Source of the DNA: JBGTGG01 sp964398945
GTDB lineage: Bacteria > Bacteroidota > Bacteroidia > Cytophagales > Cyclobacteriaceae
Direction of reading: 5' to 3'
NCBI GenBank assembly: GCA_964398945.1
Contig: CAYNOT010000002.1
Location: 186,001 to 250,000, forward strand
Length of the DNA stretch: 64,000 nucleotides
The notes below the pieces were generated by a model, which had not been told where the DNA came from, did not search any database, and saw nothing but the letters and a program-made list of their open reading frames with translations. Made by a program: the position numbers and the translations under genes. Below are positions 18,342 to 27,159 of the stretch, piece by piece. Within the stretch, counting starts at the first letter, position 1. Every line of letters starts with the position of its first letter.

Positions 18342-18426
18342 AAATGCTTCAGTTAAATGGGGGGTATGACTACAACTTTGTGTTTAATTTCGTCAAATTA
18401 TCGGGATGACGGTAATCAAAAGTAAC

Positions 18427-19515
18427 TTATTTTTTCGATTTGACTTGTTTGCGCAAGGCGATGGGTTCTTCCTTTTCGGGGCGAAGGTAGGTTGCCCATT
18501 CACAGTCTTTTAGTACTTCTTCGTATTCCCCCCGTTCCAGGTTGGCTTTGGCACTCGATACAAAAATGAAGTAATAAAGGTCGGGAACATCCTTTGGGTT
18601 CATGACCACTTCATACGCTTCTCCATATACCGATACCAGGTTTTTCTTTAGTTGTATCTTTCCCAAAGTAAAATAGTGCGTTGCCTCTTTATAATTTTGC
18701 AATTGAAGAAGATTGATCTCCCCGATTTGATAGGTGAGTTTAAGGTCATTCGGATTCTGGTTGTGTAAATGTTTTAGTGATCGTAGTGCTGCATCAAAAT
18801 TCCCTAAATAATATTCGGCTGTGGCCATCCTTTCAATCGTTTGGGTTCGGGGGATTTCATAGTGGTTTAATGTTTTATAGAACGATAATGATTTTTGGTA
18901 CTCCCCTTTCAAATAATGTTCATCGGCTTGTTTGCGGATCACACCACGAAGGCTATCAAAAGCAATGCGAAATTGATATTGAAAAGATTTTTCTTTATCG
19001 AGTGCCTGTAACTTATCCAGCGCTGGTGCAACGTGGCCGGTGTTGAAAAGTGAGTACACTTCTGTTAACAACATCTTGTTGGCAAGAAATTCTTTCTCCC
19101 TGCTTTTTTCAATAAAAAAATAAATGGTATGGACTACACCAAAGCAAAAACCTGAAATGATAAAGAAGGTAAGAAACGCAAGGCCTTGAATCTTGAAATA
19201 ATTTTTGTCGAGCCGGTAGTATGATTCAGCCGGAGGTTTTTGGTAGCGCGGTGGATGCGTATATGTTCTGCGGTATAATTTTTCTGTTTGAGCAGCGGTA
19301 ATACCAATGCCTAATTTTTCGTCATACCGCGATTTTTTTAGTGCGTCTGATAGCGTGTGGTACGCTTCATTGATCCGTTTGAATTTTTCTTCCGAAGCCG
19401 GATCATTGGGATTGCGGTCCGGATGGTATTTCATGGCCAGTTGCTTAAAGGCAGACTTGATCTGATGGGCGTCAGCCGAATGGTCCAATCCCAGTATGTG
19501 ATAATAGGTAGCCAC
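18427..19515 (-). CDS. Membrane-anchored DnaJ-domain protein with TPR-like repeats
   Basis: A 362-residue protein with an N-terminal J domain (residues 2-65) that carries the HPD motif H31-P32-D33 needed to stimulate DnaK. A basic, Pro-rich linker and one transmembrane helix follow (about 125-150, FLTFFIISGFCFGVVHTIYF). The C-terminal ~200 residues are helical pairs resembling tetratricopeptide repeats (ATAEYYLGNFDAALRSLKHL). It is probably a co-chaperone tethered to the inner membrane. It lies just upstream of the TerB-like gene on the same strand, likely in one operon. Confidence 0.85.
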   Translation of the reverse strand: MATYYHILGLDHSADAHQIKSAFKQLAMKYHPDRNPNDPASEEKFKRINEAYHTLSDALKKSRYDEKLGIGITAAQTEKLYRRTYTHPPRYQKPPAESYYRLDKNYFKIQGLAFLTFFIISGFCFGVVHTIYFFIEKSREKEFLANKMLLTEVYSLFNTGHVAPALDKLQALDKEKSFQYQFRIAFDSLRGVIRKQADEHYLKGEYQKSLSFYKTLNHYEIPRTQTIERMATAEYYLGNFDAALRSLKHLHNQNPNDLKLTYQIGEINLLQLQNYKEATHYFTLGKIQLKKNLVSVYGEAYEVVMNPKDVPDLYYFIFVSSAKANLERGEYEEVLKDCEWATYLRPEKEEPIALRKQVKSKK

Positions 19516-19611
19516 AGTTCAATTTACGGATTTCGATAATGAAAGTACACGATTGCTGATTGTAAAGCCTATTTTGCATCTATAAACGAACAAAATAACG
19601 AGACGGTTTAA

Positions 19612-20472
19612 ATGATTAGTGCAGGGATCCGGTATATGTTTTTCGCCACTTTCTTTTTTGCGCTCATGAATGTGCTCGTGAAAACAGTGGATTTACCTGC
19701 TGTGGAGATTGCATTTTTTCGCGCACTGGGGTCAGTGAGTTTAGCCTATGGAATCCTCAAAGTGAAAGGCATTGCCCTGCCGGGTAAAAATATTAAAGGA
19801 CTGATCCTCCGTGGTTTTTTTGGGTCTACCAGTTTGGTATTTTATTTCATCACCTTACAAAACATGCCGTTGGCCAGTGCGGTCACCATTCAATTTCTTT
19901 CCCCGGTTTTCACCACCGTGCTCGGAATATTTTTAGTGAAAGAAAACGTGAAACCGTTGCAGTGGTTCTTTTTTGCGATGGCGTTCTCCGGTGTAATCCT
20001 GATCCAGGGTTTCGACTCACGTGTAAGTATTGAATATTTATTGTTGGGAATCGGTTCGGCCATCTTTTCCGCATTGGCGTACAACATGATCCGCATGTTG
20101 AAAAACTCAGAGCACCCATTGGTGATTGTATTTTATTTTCCGTTGGTCACGTTACCGATCACGGGGTTTTTCACACTCTTTCAATTTGAAATGCCACAGG
20201 GGTGGGATTGGGCGATCATGGGGCTGATCGGAATCCTGGCGCAACTCGGTCAATACTTTATGACACGCGCATATCAGGTAGACGAACTTTCTAAAATATC
20301 CAGCATGAAATACCTGGGGATTTTGTACGCCTTGTTTTTTGGAGTGGTATTCTTTGATGAACACTTCACTGCTCAGGTGTATATCGGAATTGGCGTGGTA
20401 CTCACAGGTGTGATTTTAAATATCTGGTACAAGCATGTTGTGCAGAAGCGTAAGAAACTTGAAGAGTTATAA
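19612..20472 (+). CDS. EamA/DMT-family transporter
   Basis: A 286-residue inner-membrane protein with ten predicted helices in two homologous EamA halves. Characteristic segments are the first helix pair (FFALMNVLVKTVDLPAVEIA), SAVTIQFLSPVFTTVLGIFL and the later KISSMKYLGILYALFFGVVF. Drug/metabolite transporters of this class usually export amino acids, metabolites or purines, and the substrate here is unknown. Gene stands alone between the J-domain gene and gap. Confidence 0.88.
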   Translation: MISAGIRYMFFATFFFALMNVLVKTVDLPAVEIAFFRALGSVSLAYGILKVKGIALPGKNIKGLILRGFFGSTSLVFYFITLQNMPLASAVTIQFLSPVFTTVLGIFLVKENVKPLQWFFFAMAFSGVILIQGFDSRVSIEYLLLGIGSAIFSALAYNMIRMLKNSEHPLVIVFYFPLVTLPITGFFTLFQFEMPQGWDWAIMGLIGILAQLGQYFMTRAYQVDELSKISSMKYLGILYALFFGVVFFDEHFTAQVYIGIGVVLTGVILNIWYKHVVQKRKKLEEL

Positions 20473-20694
20473 GTTTTAAGTTATGAGTTATGAGTGTTGG
20501 GAAAGCTTTGTGTAACGCTGTGGTAACTTTGTGTCACGGCCTTTCCTTTGTTATCGCAATACCACAATTCGGAGCCAACCTTAAACCCAGTAACCTGTAC
20601 CAACAAAAAAAGCCATCCTTCCGGACAGCCTCTTTATCTTACTAAGGGTTTATCAACTAATAACCCATAACTTATAACTCATAATTTATAACTA
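20465..20694. repeat. Long imperfect inverted repeat flanking the EamA/gap intergenic space
   Basis: An arm at 20465-20495 (AGTTATAAGTTTTAAGTTAT..) is mirrored at 20657-20694 (..ATAACTTATAACTCATAA..) with about three quarters identity over ~32 nt. Each arm touches or overlaps the stop codon of its neighbouring gene (EamA TAA, gap TAG). Between the arms lie CTTTGTGTAAC-type sequence and the gap terminator. Confidence 0.55.
20604..20630 (-). terminator. Intrinsic terminator of gap
   Basis: Read on the minus strand: GGCTGTCC, GGAA loop, GGATGGCT, then seven T. The eight-base stem pairs fully when G-U pairs are allowed. It lies about 60 bp after the gap stop codon. Confidence 0.7.
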
Positions 20695-21690
20695 TTTCTT
20701 GGCGACTTCTTGAACAAGGTCAATCAACTTGTTGGAATATCCCCACTCATTATCATACCACGATACCACTTTCACGAAATTGTCATTCAATGAAATACCG
20801 GCTTTTGCATCGAAGATGGAGGTACGCGGATCACCAATAAAATCCTGCGATACGACTTCATCTTCTGTATAGCCTAGGATTCCTTTCATTTCGCCTTCAG
20901 AAGCTTCTTTCATTGCTTTCTTGATATCCTCGTACGATGCAGCTTTTTCTAATTTCACCGTAAGGTCCACAACGGAAACATCCGGAACAGGGACCCTGAA
21001 AGACATACCGGTAAGTTTTCCTTTCAATGCAGGGATTACCAACGCAACGGCCTTGGCAGCCCCGGTAGAGGAAGGAATAATATTTTGGTAGCCACCCCGG
21101 CCACCGCGCCAGTCTTTTGCAGACGGACTATCAACCGTTTTTTGTGTGGCCGTTACTGCGTGGATCGTGCTCATTAATCCTTCGGTGATACCGAATTTAT
21201 CGTTCAACACTTTCGCGATAGGTGCAAGGCAGTTGGTGGTACAACTTGCGTTGGAAACGATGGTTTGGGAACCTTGCAATTCTTTGTGGTTTACACCCAT
21301 TACAAACGTAGGTGTATCATCTTTGGCAGGAGCTGACATGACTACTTTTTTTGCTCCGGCATCAATATGTTTCTGCGCAGTTTCCTGGGTAAGGAAAAGC
21401 CCGGTGGACTCGATGATGATTTCAGCACCAACATCTGACCATTTTAAGTTGGCTGGGTCTTTCTCGGCAGTTACGCGGATGGTTTTACCGTTTACCACCA
21501 GGTTTCCGTCTTTTACTTCAACGGTTCCATCAAATTTACCGTGTGTTGAATCATATTTCAACATATACGCCATATAATCAGGATCAATCAGGTCGTTGAT
21601 CCCTACAATTTCCACATCAGGGCGGCTGGAAGCTGCGCGGAACGCGAGACGGCCAATCCGGCCAAAGCCATTAATACCTACTTTTGTCAT
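20692..21690 (-). CDS. gap: Type I glyceraldehyde-3-phosphate dehydrogenase
   Basis: A 332-residue glycolytic enzyme that converts glyceraldehyde 3-phosphate, NAD and phosphate to 1,3-bisphosphoglycerate. The NAD-binding motif INGFGRIGRLAFRA opens the protein. The active site is SNASCTTNC with C150, and H177 follows in TIHAVT. Length and sequence are typical. The gene is single, with its own promoter and terminator. Confidence 0.97.
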   Translation of the reverse strand: MTKVGINGFGRIGRLAFRAASSRPDVEIVGINDLIDPDYMAYMLKYDSTHGKFDGTVEVKDGNLVVNGKTIRVTAEKDPANLKWSDVGAEIIIESTGLFLTQETAQKHIDAGAKKVVMSAPAKDDTPTFVMGVNHKELQGSQTIVSNASCTTNCLAPIAKVLNDKFGITEGLMSTIHAVTATQKTVDSPSAKDWRGGRGGYQNIIPSSTGAAKAVALVIPALKGKLTGMSFRVPVPDVSVVDLTVKLEKAASYEDIKKAMKEASEGEMKGILGYTEDEVVSQDFIGDPRTSIFDAKAGISLNDNFVKVVSWYDNEWGYSNKLIDLVQEVAKK

Positions 21691-21721
21691 CTTTTTGGGT
21701 TTATTTTTTTATTGAACGGGG

Positions 21722-21752
21722 CAAAAATATAATAGTAGGGTGCCAAAACCAA
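21722..21752 (-). promoter_or_regulatory. Promoter of gap
   Basis: On the minus strand, TTG (21752-21750), 20 nt, then TATTTTTG (21729-21722) matches the Bacteroidota promoter consensus and lies about 32 bp before the gap start codon. Confidence 0.5.
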
Positions 21753-21792
21753 TGAAATAAAGGGGCATTCCAAATAAATATTTTCGCACAGG

Positions 21793-21823
21793 TTTGCAAA
21801 AAGCAAATGGCGACATATCTTTG
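21793..21823 (+). promoter_or_regulatory. Promoter of tRNA-Glu
   Basis: TTTG (21793-21796), 19 nt, TATCTTTG (21816-21823) is a perfect Bacteroidota promoter. The tRNA begins 19 nt after it. Confidence 0.8.
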
Positions 21824-21841
21824 CAGCCTTAATTACAAGAC

Positions 21842-21913
21842 GGTCCGTTCGTCTAGGGGTTAGGACACCAGATTTTCATTCTGGCAACACGGGTTCGATT
21901 CCCGTACGGACTA
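21842..21913 (+). tRNA. tRNA-Glu (anticodon TTC)
   Basis: The 72-nt sequence folds as a cloverleaf. The acceptor stem GGTCCGT/ACGGACT has one G-U end pair. The anticodon stem is CCAGA/TCTGG with loop TTTTCAT, so the anticodon is TTC. The T arm is CGGGTTCGATTCCCG. CCA is not encoded. It has its own promoter and terminator, and it borders an island with integrase remnants, so it is the likely insertion site. Confidence 0.95.
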
Positions 21914-21936
21914 CGTTTCAGAGATCATTCTCTACT

Positions 21937-21972
21937 AAAACCTCACAAATCATATCGTTTGTGAGGTTTTTT
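21937..21972 (+). terminator. Intrinsic terminator after tRNA-Glu
   Basis: A perfect 13-bp stem, AAAACCTCACAAA with TTTGTGAGGTTTT, around an 8-nt loop and followed by further T residues. It lies 24 bp after the tRNA. Confidence 0.88.
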
Positions 21973-22027
21973 GCTTTACAGCCACTCCATAACTTTCAAG
22001 GTTTTGCAAAACTCTGGTGAGTGATTC

Positions 22028-22062
22028 GGTGAGTCCAAAGGTACTCCTATTTTGGACTCACC
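22028..22062. repeat. 12-bp inverted repeat upstream of the integrase remnant
   Basis: GGTGAGTCCAAA (22028-22039) and TTTGGACTCACC (22051-22062) are perfect arms around 11 nt. A third GGTGAGT lies just before them (22017-22023), and CCACTC follows. The position between the tRNA and the integrase suits recombinase arm sites or an attachment-site boundary, but no core duplication was found. Confidence 0.6.
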
Positions 22063-22150
22063 AGAAACCCACTCAATGAACGGGTACACCTCGCAAACAT
22101 CTTGATTGCCCTCCCTGATCGACATAGTTTTAACTATCAAAGATCCTGTT

Positions 22151-22783
22151 ATGAAGACTTTTTCTCACCGTTTTATCATTCGAAAAACCCGAAGTAAAAA
22201 AGCTGATTATGCCTCTATCTATGCCAGAATCAACATAAACGGTGCTCGCACAGAAATCTCTGTAAATCGATTTTGTGATCCAGAGCGCTGGAACAATTCA
22301 ACCGGCCGATTAATTGGTCGCACAGAGGAAGCCAGGGAATTGAACGATTACCTTAACACTTTTGAAATGCGAATTTTCGCTACACATAGGGAGTTAGTCG
22401 CTTCCAAAATGGACATAACTGGTGAGTCATTTAGAGGTTCATTTCATGGAGTAGAGGAGAAGCCCAGAATGTTGATAGAAATATTCCGTCATCACAACAC
22501 ACAATTTGAAGCATTGGTAGGTAGTGAATATTCCATCAACACATTTAAAAAATATCGCACTTGCCTAGGCTCACTGGAAGGTTTTCTGGAATGGAAATAC
22601 AAAAACCCGGATATCGATATTAAGACCATTGGCTTTGGGTTTATTAACGATTTCGAGTTCTATCTAAAAACCGAAAGGAAGGTTGCTCACAATTCAGCGA
22701 TGGGCGATATCAAAAAAATAAAAAAAATTATTCGACAATGCGTTGCCAAGAACTGGTTGGATAAAGATCCCTTTATACCATAA
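22151..22783 (+). pseudogene. Tyrosine recombinase (integrase), N-terminal part only
   Basis: 211 residues from ATG 22151. They contain the arm-binding domain (ASIYARININGARTEIS) and the SAM-like core-binding domain (LIEIFRHHNTQFEALVGSEY ... YLKTERKVAHNSAMGDIKKI) of Bacteroidota integrases. The protein stops at DKDPFIP*, exactly where the catalytic domain should begin, so the R-K-H-R-H-Y residues are missing. Full-length relatives have about 400-440 residues. It cannot recombine DNA on its own. It lies 240 bp behind tRNA-Glu in the usual orientation of an integrated element. Confidence 0.88.
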
Positions 22784-22879
22784 AAAACCTTACATCATTA
22801 ATATATGGGAATGTGGGTGAACTTTTAATATGGATTAAAATCCGATAGTTTCGCAGCCTTAAACGAATCCTTAGGCACC

Positions 22880-24289
22880 ATGAAACATATTATCATTATC
22901 CTATCCACATTGCTATGTTCCCCAATCCTTGCTCAAAAAACAGTCGAATCACTTAAGCTAAAAAACCACGAAGAAATAATTGCACAGTCACGCCTGCCTT
23001 CGAAGGGCTTTATCCTTGTCACTGGGTTGGGTATTCGAGTGGGGGGCAAACATGATGTGGATGTCCGTTATTTTAATGAAAATGGAAATCAGGTTTGGAG
23101 TAAAACTGTTAGTGGAAAATTCATATATGTATATACAAAGGCCAATTTGGTTGTCTCCCCAAATGGGGAACATATCTACCTTATACTGATGCACAATAGT
23201 GGTTATTTTGATAAAAAACATTACATCAGTCATTTTAATTTGAACGGGGATGAATCCAAATTCGAATTGGAGGGCCGTGAGGAATTTGGAAAAAACCTTC
23301 AAACAATTTTTTGTGATAATAGTTTTCTATACTACCTGGCAACAGACAATGGGAATGAAATGTCCAATAGGAAGAAAAATGCAGAAAAGTTGATCCTAAA
23401 CCGCTTTGATCATAAGGGGTTGGCCTACAAGCGGTTCATACTTGACCTGCCAACAATTGAAGGTGGGGAAAACTCTATATTCTGGTCCTTGATCGGGCAA
23501 AATACCAATGAAAAATTCTTGGCATCGAAAAATATAAATAAGAGTGAAGGCTTAAATCGATTCACTGTGGCCCCCTTTGATTCAACCGGGAAAATTGGGA
23601 AAGTATTATCATTGGAAACTTCTTTGGACGATAATAGATTTACAAGGCCTTCAAAAACTGAAGTTGAAAATTATTGGGGGTGCCAAAACGTAAACCTGGA
23701 TCGGGTTTGGAAGGAAAGTCCAGGCACTGGTACATCCCCTGGCGTTTCCAGACTTGTCCCTACTGATGGGGCATTTGGCCATATTGCCTACAGTGATCTT
23801 CATGATTCATTTTATGTTTATGGTTTGTTTGGCCCCAAACCCTTTCGGAACGTAGGCCCAGTCTACGAAGGTTTCTATGTTCATAAATTTGATCGTTCGG
23901 GGGTGCTTTCTTGGAAGAAACAAGAAATGGCGACTAGTGATTTAATGAATATTGGGGCTTTTCGCGTACATGCCACGCCTATGGAAAGAGGGTTGCAGTT
24001 GATCCCGGTTCAGAACGACAACCTGATTGCAACAATCAATATAAGGGAATCCACATTTCCATTCCTTCTTGATCCATCCGGGCCATCAAAAATCCAACCT
24101 AAGTATGAAGGCCACAATTGGAAAGCCTATTACCTTAATGAATCAACAACGAGATCACTTTCATACATAAGCAAAAGCGATGTGGGCAATAAAGTCAGCT
24201 TTCTGAGCTATGTATACCCATCGCGTGAATTGCTAGTGAAATTTGATTCGAAAAAATCAATACTGGATGTGATACTTTTTGAGAAATAA
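22880..24289 (+). CDS. Secreted protein of unknown function (469 aa)
   Basis: A signal peptide (MKHIIIILSTLLCSPILAQK) leads a 450-residue mature protein with no family I recognise. Short alternating strands with aromatic and glycine-asparagine turns (e.g. YFNENGNQVWSKT, FDRSGVLSWKKQ) suggest a beta-propeller-like fold. It starts six bases before the next gene begins after its stop, so the two are co-transcribed. A sequence like TAGTTTCGCAGCCTTAA 40 bp upstream resembles the tRNA promoter -7 region. It is cargo of the island behind tRNA-Glu. Confidence 0.7.
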   Translation: MKHIIIILSTLLCSPILAQKTVESLKLKNHEEIIAQSRLPSKGFILVTGLGIRVGGKHDVDVRYFNENGNQVWSKTVSGKFIYVYTKANLVVSPNGEHIYLILMHNSGYFDKKHYISHFNLNGDESKFELEGREEFGKNLQTIFCDNSFLYYLATDNGNEMSNRKKNAEKLILNRFDHKGLAYKRFILDLPTIEGGENSIFWSLIGQNTNEKFLASKNINKSEGLNRFTVAPFDSTGKIGKVLSLETSLDDNRFTRPSKTEVENYWGCQNVNLDRVWKESPGTGTSPGVSRLVPTDGAFGHIAYSDLHDSFYVYGLFGPKPFRNVGPVYEGFYVHKFDRSGVLSWKKQEMATSDLMNIGAFRVHATPMERGLQLIPVQNDNLIATINIRESTFPFLLDPSGPSKIQPKYEGHNWKAYYLNESTTRSLSYISKSDVGNKVSFLSYVYPSRELLVKFDSKKSILDVILFEK

Positions 24290-24294
24290 TATTT

Positions 24295-24915
24295 ATGAAA
24301 ATAATTTTGATTTGTTTCACCTTGGTACTTCTGTCAAAACCTTCCTTTGGACAGTTTGAAATTTCCCTTGGATCATCATATGAAGTTCCAATGATGGAAA
24401 TGGGGGATGTTTATCAGAATTCACCTGCATACCAGTTGTCGTTTTACTTCAAGACCCAGCAGTATAAAAAAAAGCGGAACTCCTTTGGGGTTATGGTTGG
24501 ATATGCAGCCATGAAGCCAAAGAAGGATATTTTCTACTATGAAGTTGTTGGCAATAACGGAGTAGAGTATGGTACAATCCATTATGAGGATTATACCTCT
24601 TACCAGTTAATGGTTACGGGAAGATATGATATTTTGCTATCAAACAAGGTTGAATTTTTCTATGGTGGTGATTTTGGATTGCATTATACCAATTTTGCAT
24701 TTCAGCGACAAGATCCATTTACTAGTGAAGATTCGCAAGAAATTATTTCACGGTTTGCCCTTTGCCCAAAAGTGGGTATGAATTTAGCATTGGGCAAAAC
24801 CCTTTACTTGAGTGTTTATTCCAAGTACACTATTTCTGTGGGAATGACTGAAGATGTTAAGAATATTATTAACCAATACCTTGCTGCCGGGGTGGCACTT
24901 GGCCTAAGGATTTAA
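24295..24915 (+). CDS. Secreted, outer-membrane beta-barrel-like protein (206 aa)
   Basis: A signal peptide (MKIILICFTLVLLSKPSFGQ) precedes strands of alternating residues (FEISLGSSYEVP, YQLMVTGRYDILL, YLSVYSKYTISVGM), typical of small Bacteroidota outer-membrane barrel proteins. The C-terminus VALGLRI is strand-like. It follows the 469-aa secreted protein by five bases and is probably its partner. Specific function is unknown. Confidence 0.68.
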   Translation: MKIILICFTLVLLSKPSFGQFEISLGSSYEVPMMEMGDVYQNSPAYQLSFYFKTQQYKKKRNSFGVMVGYAAMKPKKDIFYYEVVGNNGVEYGTIHYEDYTSYQLMVTGRYDILLSNKVEFFYGGDFGLHYTNFAFQRQDPFTSEDSQEIISRFALCPKVGMNLALGKTLYLSVYSKYTISVGMTEDVKNIINQYLAAGVALGLRI

Positions 24916-25002
24916 TTGGAAGCCATCTGCAGTTAATGAAGTTGTGCAGATTGTGTTGGTTGTCAAGTCGAAAGATTACTGAACGGCTTGAAATGCCCTC
25001 AG

Positions 25003-25327
25003 CCTTTGCGGGTGTTCTTCACCCGCAAACGAGATGAACGAAGAATAACAGGTGAGAAGAAAAAAGACAAAGGAAAATCAGTATAGTCATAGTAAAAAGA
25101 AACAGGTAAAAAAGTGTCAGCGTACAGTTACTGTAAAGAGTATAGTCATTACGATGCCATTGGGGCGATCCATCTGCGGAGGATAGGAATATACAGGAAA
25201 AATGATTTAAGTAAAGTGAAACAGAGATATGAAACAACTCAAAAGTACGCACAGGATTTTACAGTAAAAAGCCGGGGGGTTTCCAACACTTGTGATGGAT
25301 AATATTTGTGCGTCTTATCGTTTAGTG
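25003..25327. repeat. Direct repeat copy 1, left of hipBA
   Basis: The left part holds a perfect 10-bp hairpin TTTGCGGGTG-TTCTT-CACCCGCAAA (25005-25029). The right part (25209-25327, 119 bp) has AACTCAAAAGTACGCACAGG and GTGATGGATAATATTTGTGC and ends TTATCGTTTAGTG. Both parts recur at 27711-27877, where the ~180 bp between them are missing. The rest of 24916-25432 has no gene I can support. Confidence 0.8.
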
Positions 25328-25432
25328 TGCTTGTTATTTTTTTATCGATCTTGAAAAATCAGGGGGTAAATTATATCCGACACCGGCTTGACCTGTACCG
25401 GGCTGATCATCTTTAAGAAATAGTAGAGCTGT

Positions 25433-26716
25433 TCATTTTTTGTTTTTCTTCGCCCCATTTGTAAAGCGATCCAACACCACCGTACAGTGATCCCGTATGA
25501 AGTGTTTGATTTCATTTACGATAGGATGTTCCAGTGCTACACGATCAACTGCTTCCAACATGCTTTTTGTCAGATCGATGACTTTACTTTTTACAAGGGG
25601 TTTGGCGAACCCGGTTTCACCTGCAAGCTTTTCAAATTGATCCGGATCTACCGCACTACGTTCATAGGCTTTGCCAATTTTCATGGCCATTTTATTGCTG
25701 AGGTTGGGATAGATCGCAGTACAGATCAAATCATACAAGGGTGCCAGTCGAACAGCACGAAATCGCTGGCTACCTTCCGGCAAAACATACAACAGTGAAA
25801 AATTCTTGCCGTGCGCATCGTGATTGCCAATCAGGAAATTGAAGATCACCGCATCGAGAAGATGCATTAAATCAATGGCCGGAACACTGGAATGTGCACG
25901 GAGGAGATCAAAACACTGTTTGATCGAGGGACCACCTTCCGTCTCGTATTTTCGTTCAGAAATAATTCCCAGTGCTTGGCAAAAATCCTCCTGGTGAATT
26001 CGCTGCAGTTGGGGCATGTTGCCAGTGGTGGTGATAGTCCGGTCATAACGCTCGACCAGCAGGTACTCCGTTTCATTTGTTTTTCCGATTTCCACGGCAG
26101 CCACCGGAAGATTCATTTGCTGGGCCAGCTGCATACAAAATGCTTCATTGAATACCATACCCTGGTATTGTGCGATAGCTGGCTTGATGATGTGGGAACT
26201 GGCTGCGGTGTTCAACGGTAGCATAAAGGCATCGTCCCTTTTAAGCACAGCGATCTTATCCTGGGCACCCGCCAGCGAAAGCCTTACTCCATGTTCGCCA
26301 GCCATCAAGGGACGGTCAGGCAGGTCTTTAAGAATGGTAGCCAGTTCATCTTGCGTCAGGGGCCGATACTCATCGTTTGATACTGGTATAGGTATGCTGC
26401 TTTTCAGGAACATCACAGCGCCAGCACATTCGCCTCCAAGCTGTTCCAACATGGCAAAGTCGTTGTTGGCACTGATCCCCAAATTGCGCCCAATAATCCT
26501 GCGCTTGGCATCATCCGGCAAAACACCGGCAAAGAATGGTCTGCACTGTTTCTCACCAAAAGTTTCTGTTTGCAGGGGCAGGCTTAATGACAACGGCACA
26601 GCAACTGGATTTTTCAGCCAGTCAGGGGCATATTCAAACAACGTCTGCCCGTGATCATCCTGGAGAAGATGGCCAATCAATGTTGTATGCAAGTATACGT
26701 CCAGTGTCCCTTTCAT
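25433..26716 (-). CDS. hipA: HipA-family toxin kinase
   Basis: A 427-residue serine/threonine kinase toxin of the HipA family. In E. coli HipA inactivates glutamyl-tRNA synthetase by phosphorylation and causes dormancy. All expected parts are present: the N-terminal HipA_N domain, the nucleotide loop LSLAGAQDK with the inhibitory phospho-serine position (S147), HIIKPA, LLVERYDR, the catalytic loop GNHDAHGKNFS (D300) and the Mg-binding PLYDL (D329). It looks intact. Its start overlaps the hipB stop by four bases (ATGA), and antitoxin-first order allows autoregulation. The island location and flanking direct repeats suggest it was acquired as a unit. The target in this organism is not known. 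Confidence 0.9.
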   Translation of the reverse strand: MKGTLDVYLHTTLIGHLLQDDHGQTLFEYAPDWLKNPVAVPLSLSLPLQTETFGEKQCRPFFAGVLPDDAKRRIIGRNLGISANNDFAMLEQLGGECAGAVMFLKSSIPIPVSNDEYRPLTQDELATILKDLPDRPLMAGEHGVRLSLAGAQDKIAVLKRDDAFMLPLNTAASSHIIKPAIAQYQGMVFNEAFCMQLAQQMNLPVAAVEIGKTNETEYLLVERYDRTITTTGNMPQLQRIHQEDFCQALGIISERKYETEGGPSIKQCFDLLRAHSSVPAIDLMHLLDAVIFNFLIGNHDAHGKNFSLLYVLPEGSQRFRAVRLAPLYDLICTAIYPNLSNKMAMKIGKAYERSAVDPDQFEKLAGETGFAKPLVKSKVIDLTKSMLEAVDRVALEHPIVNEIKHFIRDHCTVVLDRFTNGAKKNKK

Positions 26717-26952
26717 GGTGTGCGATTATTTTTTGACACCACCGGGGGTAGCAACTCAATATGAATGCCCAGTGTTTGTAATACGGTAAATACTTTCCCT
26801 ATCTGGCAGGTGATTTTACCTTGCTCAAGTTCGATAATGAAGCGCAGCCCCGTACCGGACGTCAGTGCCAGGTCCTTTTGGGTGAGTTGCAGGTCCTTAC
26901 GCGTCCTTTTGACAAGGTCACCAAGGGATTGTGTTGTAGTGATATATGGCAT
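26713..26952 (-). CDS. hipB: HipB-family antitoxin, helix-turn-helix repressor
   Basis: A 79-residue XRE-type DNA-binding protein: LGDLVKRTRKDLQLTQKDLA and the recognition region TSGTGLRFIIELEQGK form the helix-turn-helix. The tail ELLPPVVSKNNRTP is short, as in HipB. It binds HipA and represses the operon. Three palindromes directly upstream are its likely operators; the nearest is six bases before the start codon and so overlaps the ribosome-binding region. Confidence 0.9.
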   Translation of the reverse strand: MPYITTTQSLGDLVKRTRKDLQLTQKDLALTSGTGLRFIIELEQGKITCQIGKVFTVLQTLGIHIELLPPVVSKNNRTP

Positions 26953-26958
26953 ATTTTA

Positions 26959-27070
26959 TTCCCGAACGGTAATATTACACCAATAATACGTATTTTGCAA
27001 TATTAAATTCCCGATCGGGAATATTTATTATAACCAAGACACCTAATACTAAAATGTTCCCGAACGGGAA
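26959..27070. promoter_or_regulatory. Three evenly spaced hipBA operators
   Basis: Three copies of TTCCCG-nn-CGGGAA: 26959-26972 (TTCCCGAACGGTAA, two mismatches in one arm), 27008-27021 (inside a perfect 16-bp palindrome ATTCCCGATCGGGAAT, 27007-27022) and 27057-27070 (TTCCCGAACGGGAA). Centre-to-centre distance is 49 bp for both steps. E. coli hipBA also has multiple operators, with the different motif TATCC-N8-GGATA. Confidence 0.85.
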
Positions 27071-27159
27071 TAAACATAGCATCTGATTCAGGAAACAATG
27101 TAAAATAAAGAGTTGTTTTATGCACTTTGTAATGCACATGTGCTACGATTAAAGAACGC

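Noticed and set aside
26148..26654. 168-codon open frame opposite hipA
   Set aside because: Antisense shadow of a well-supported kinase gene with low-complexity Ser/Ala content.
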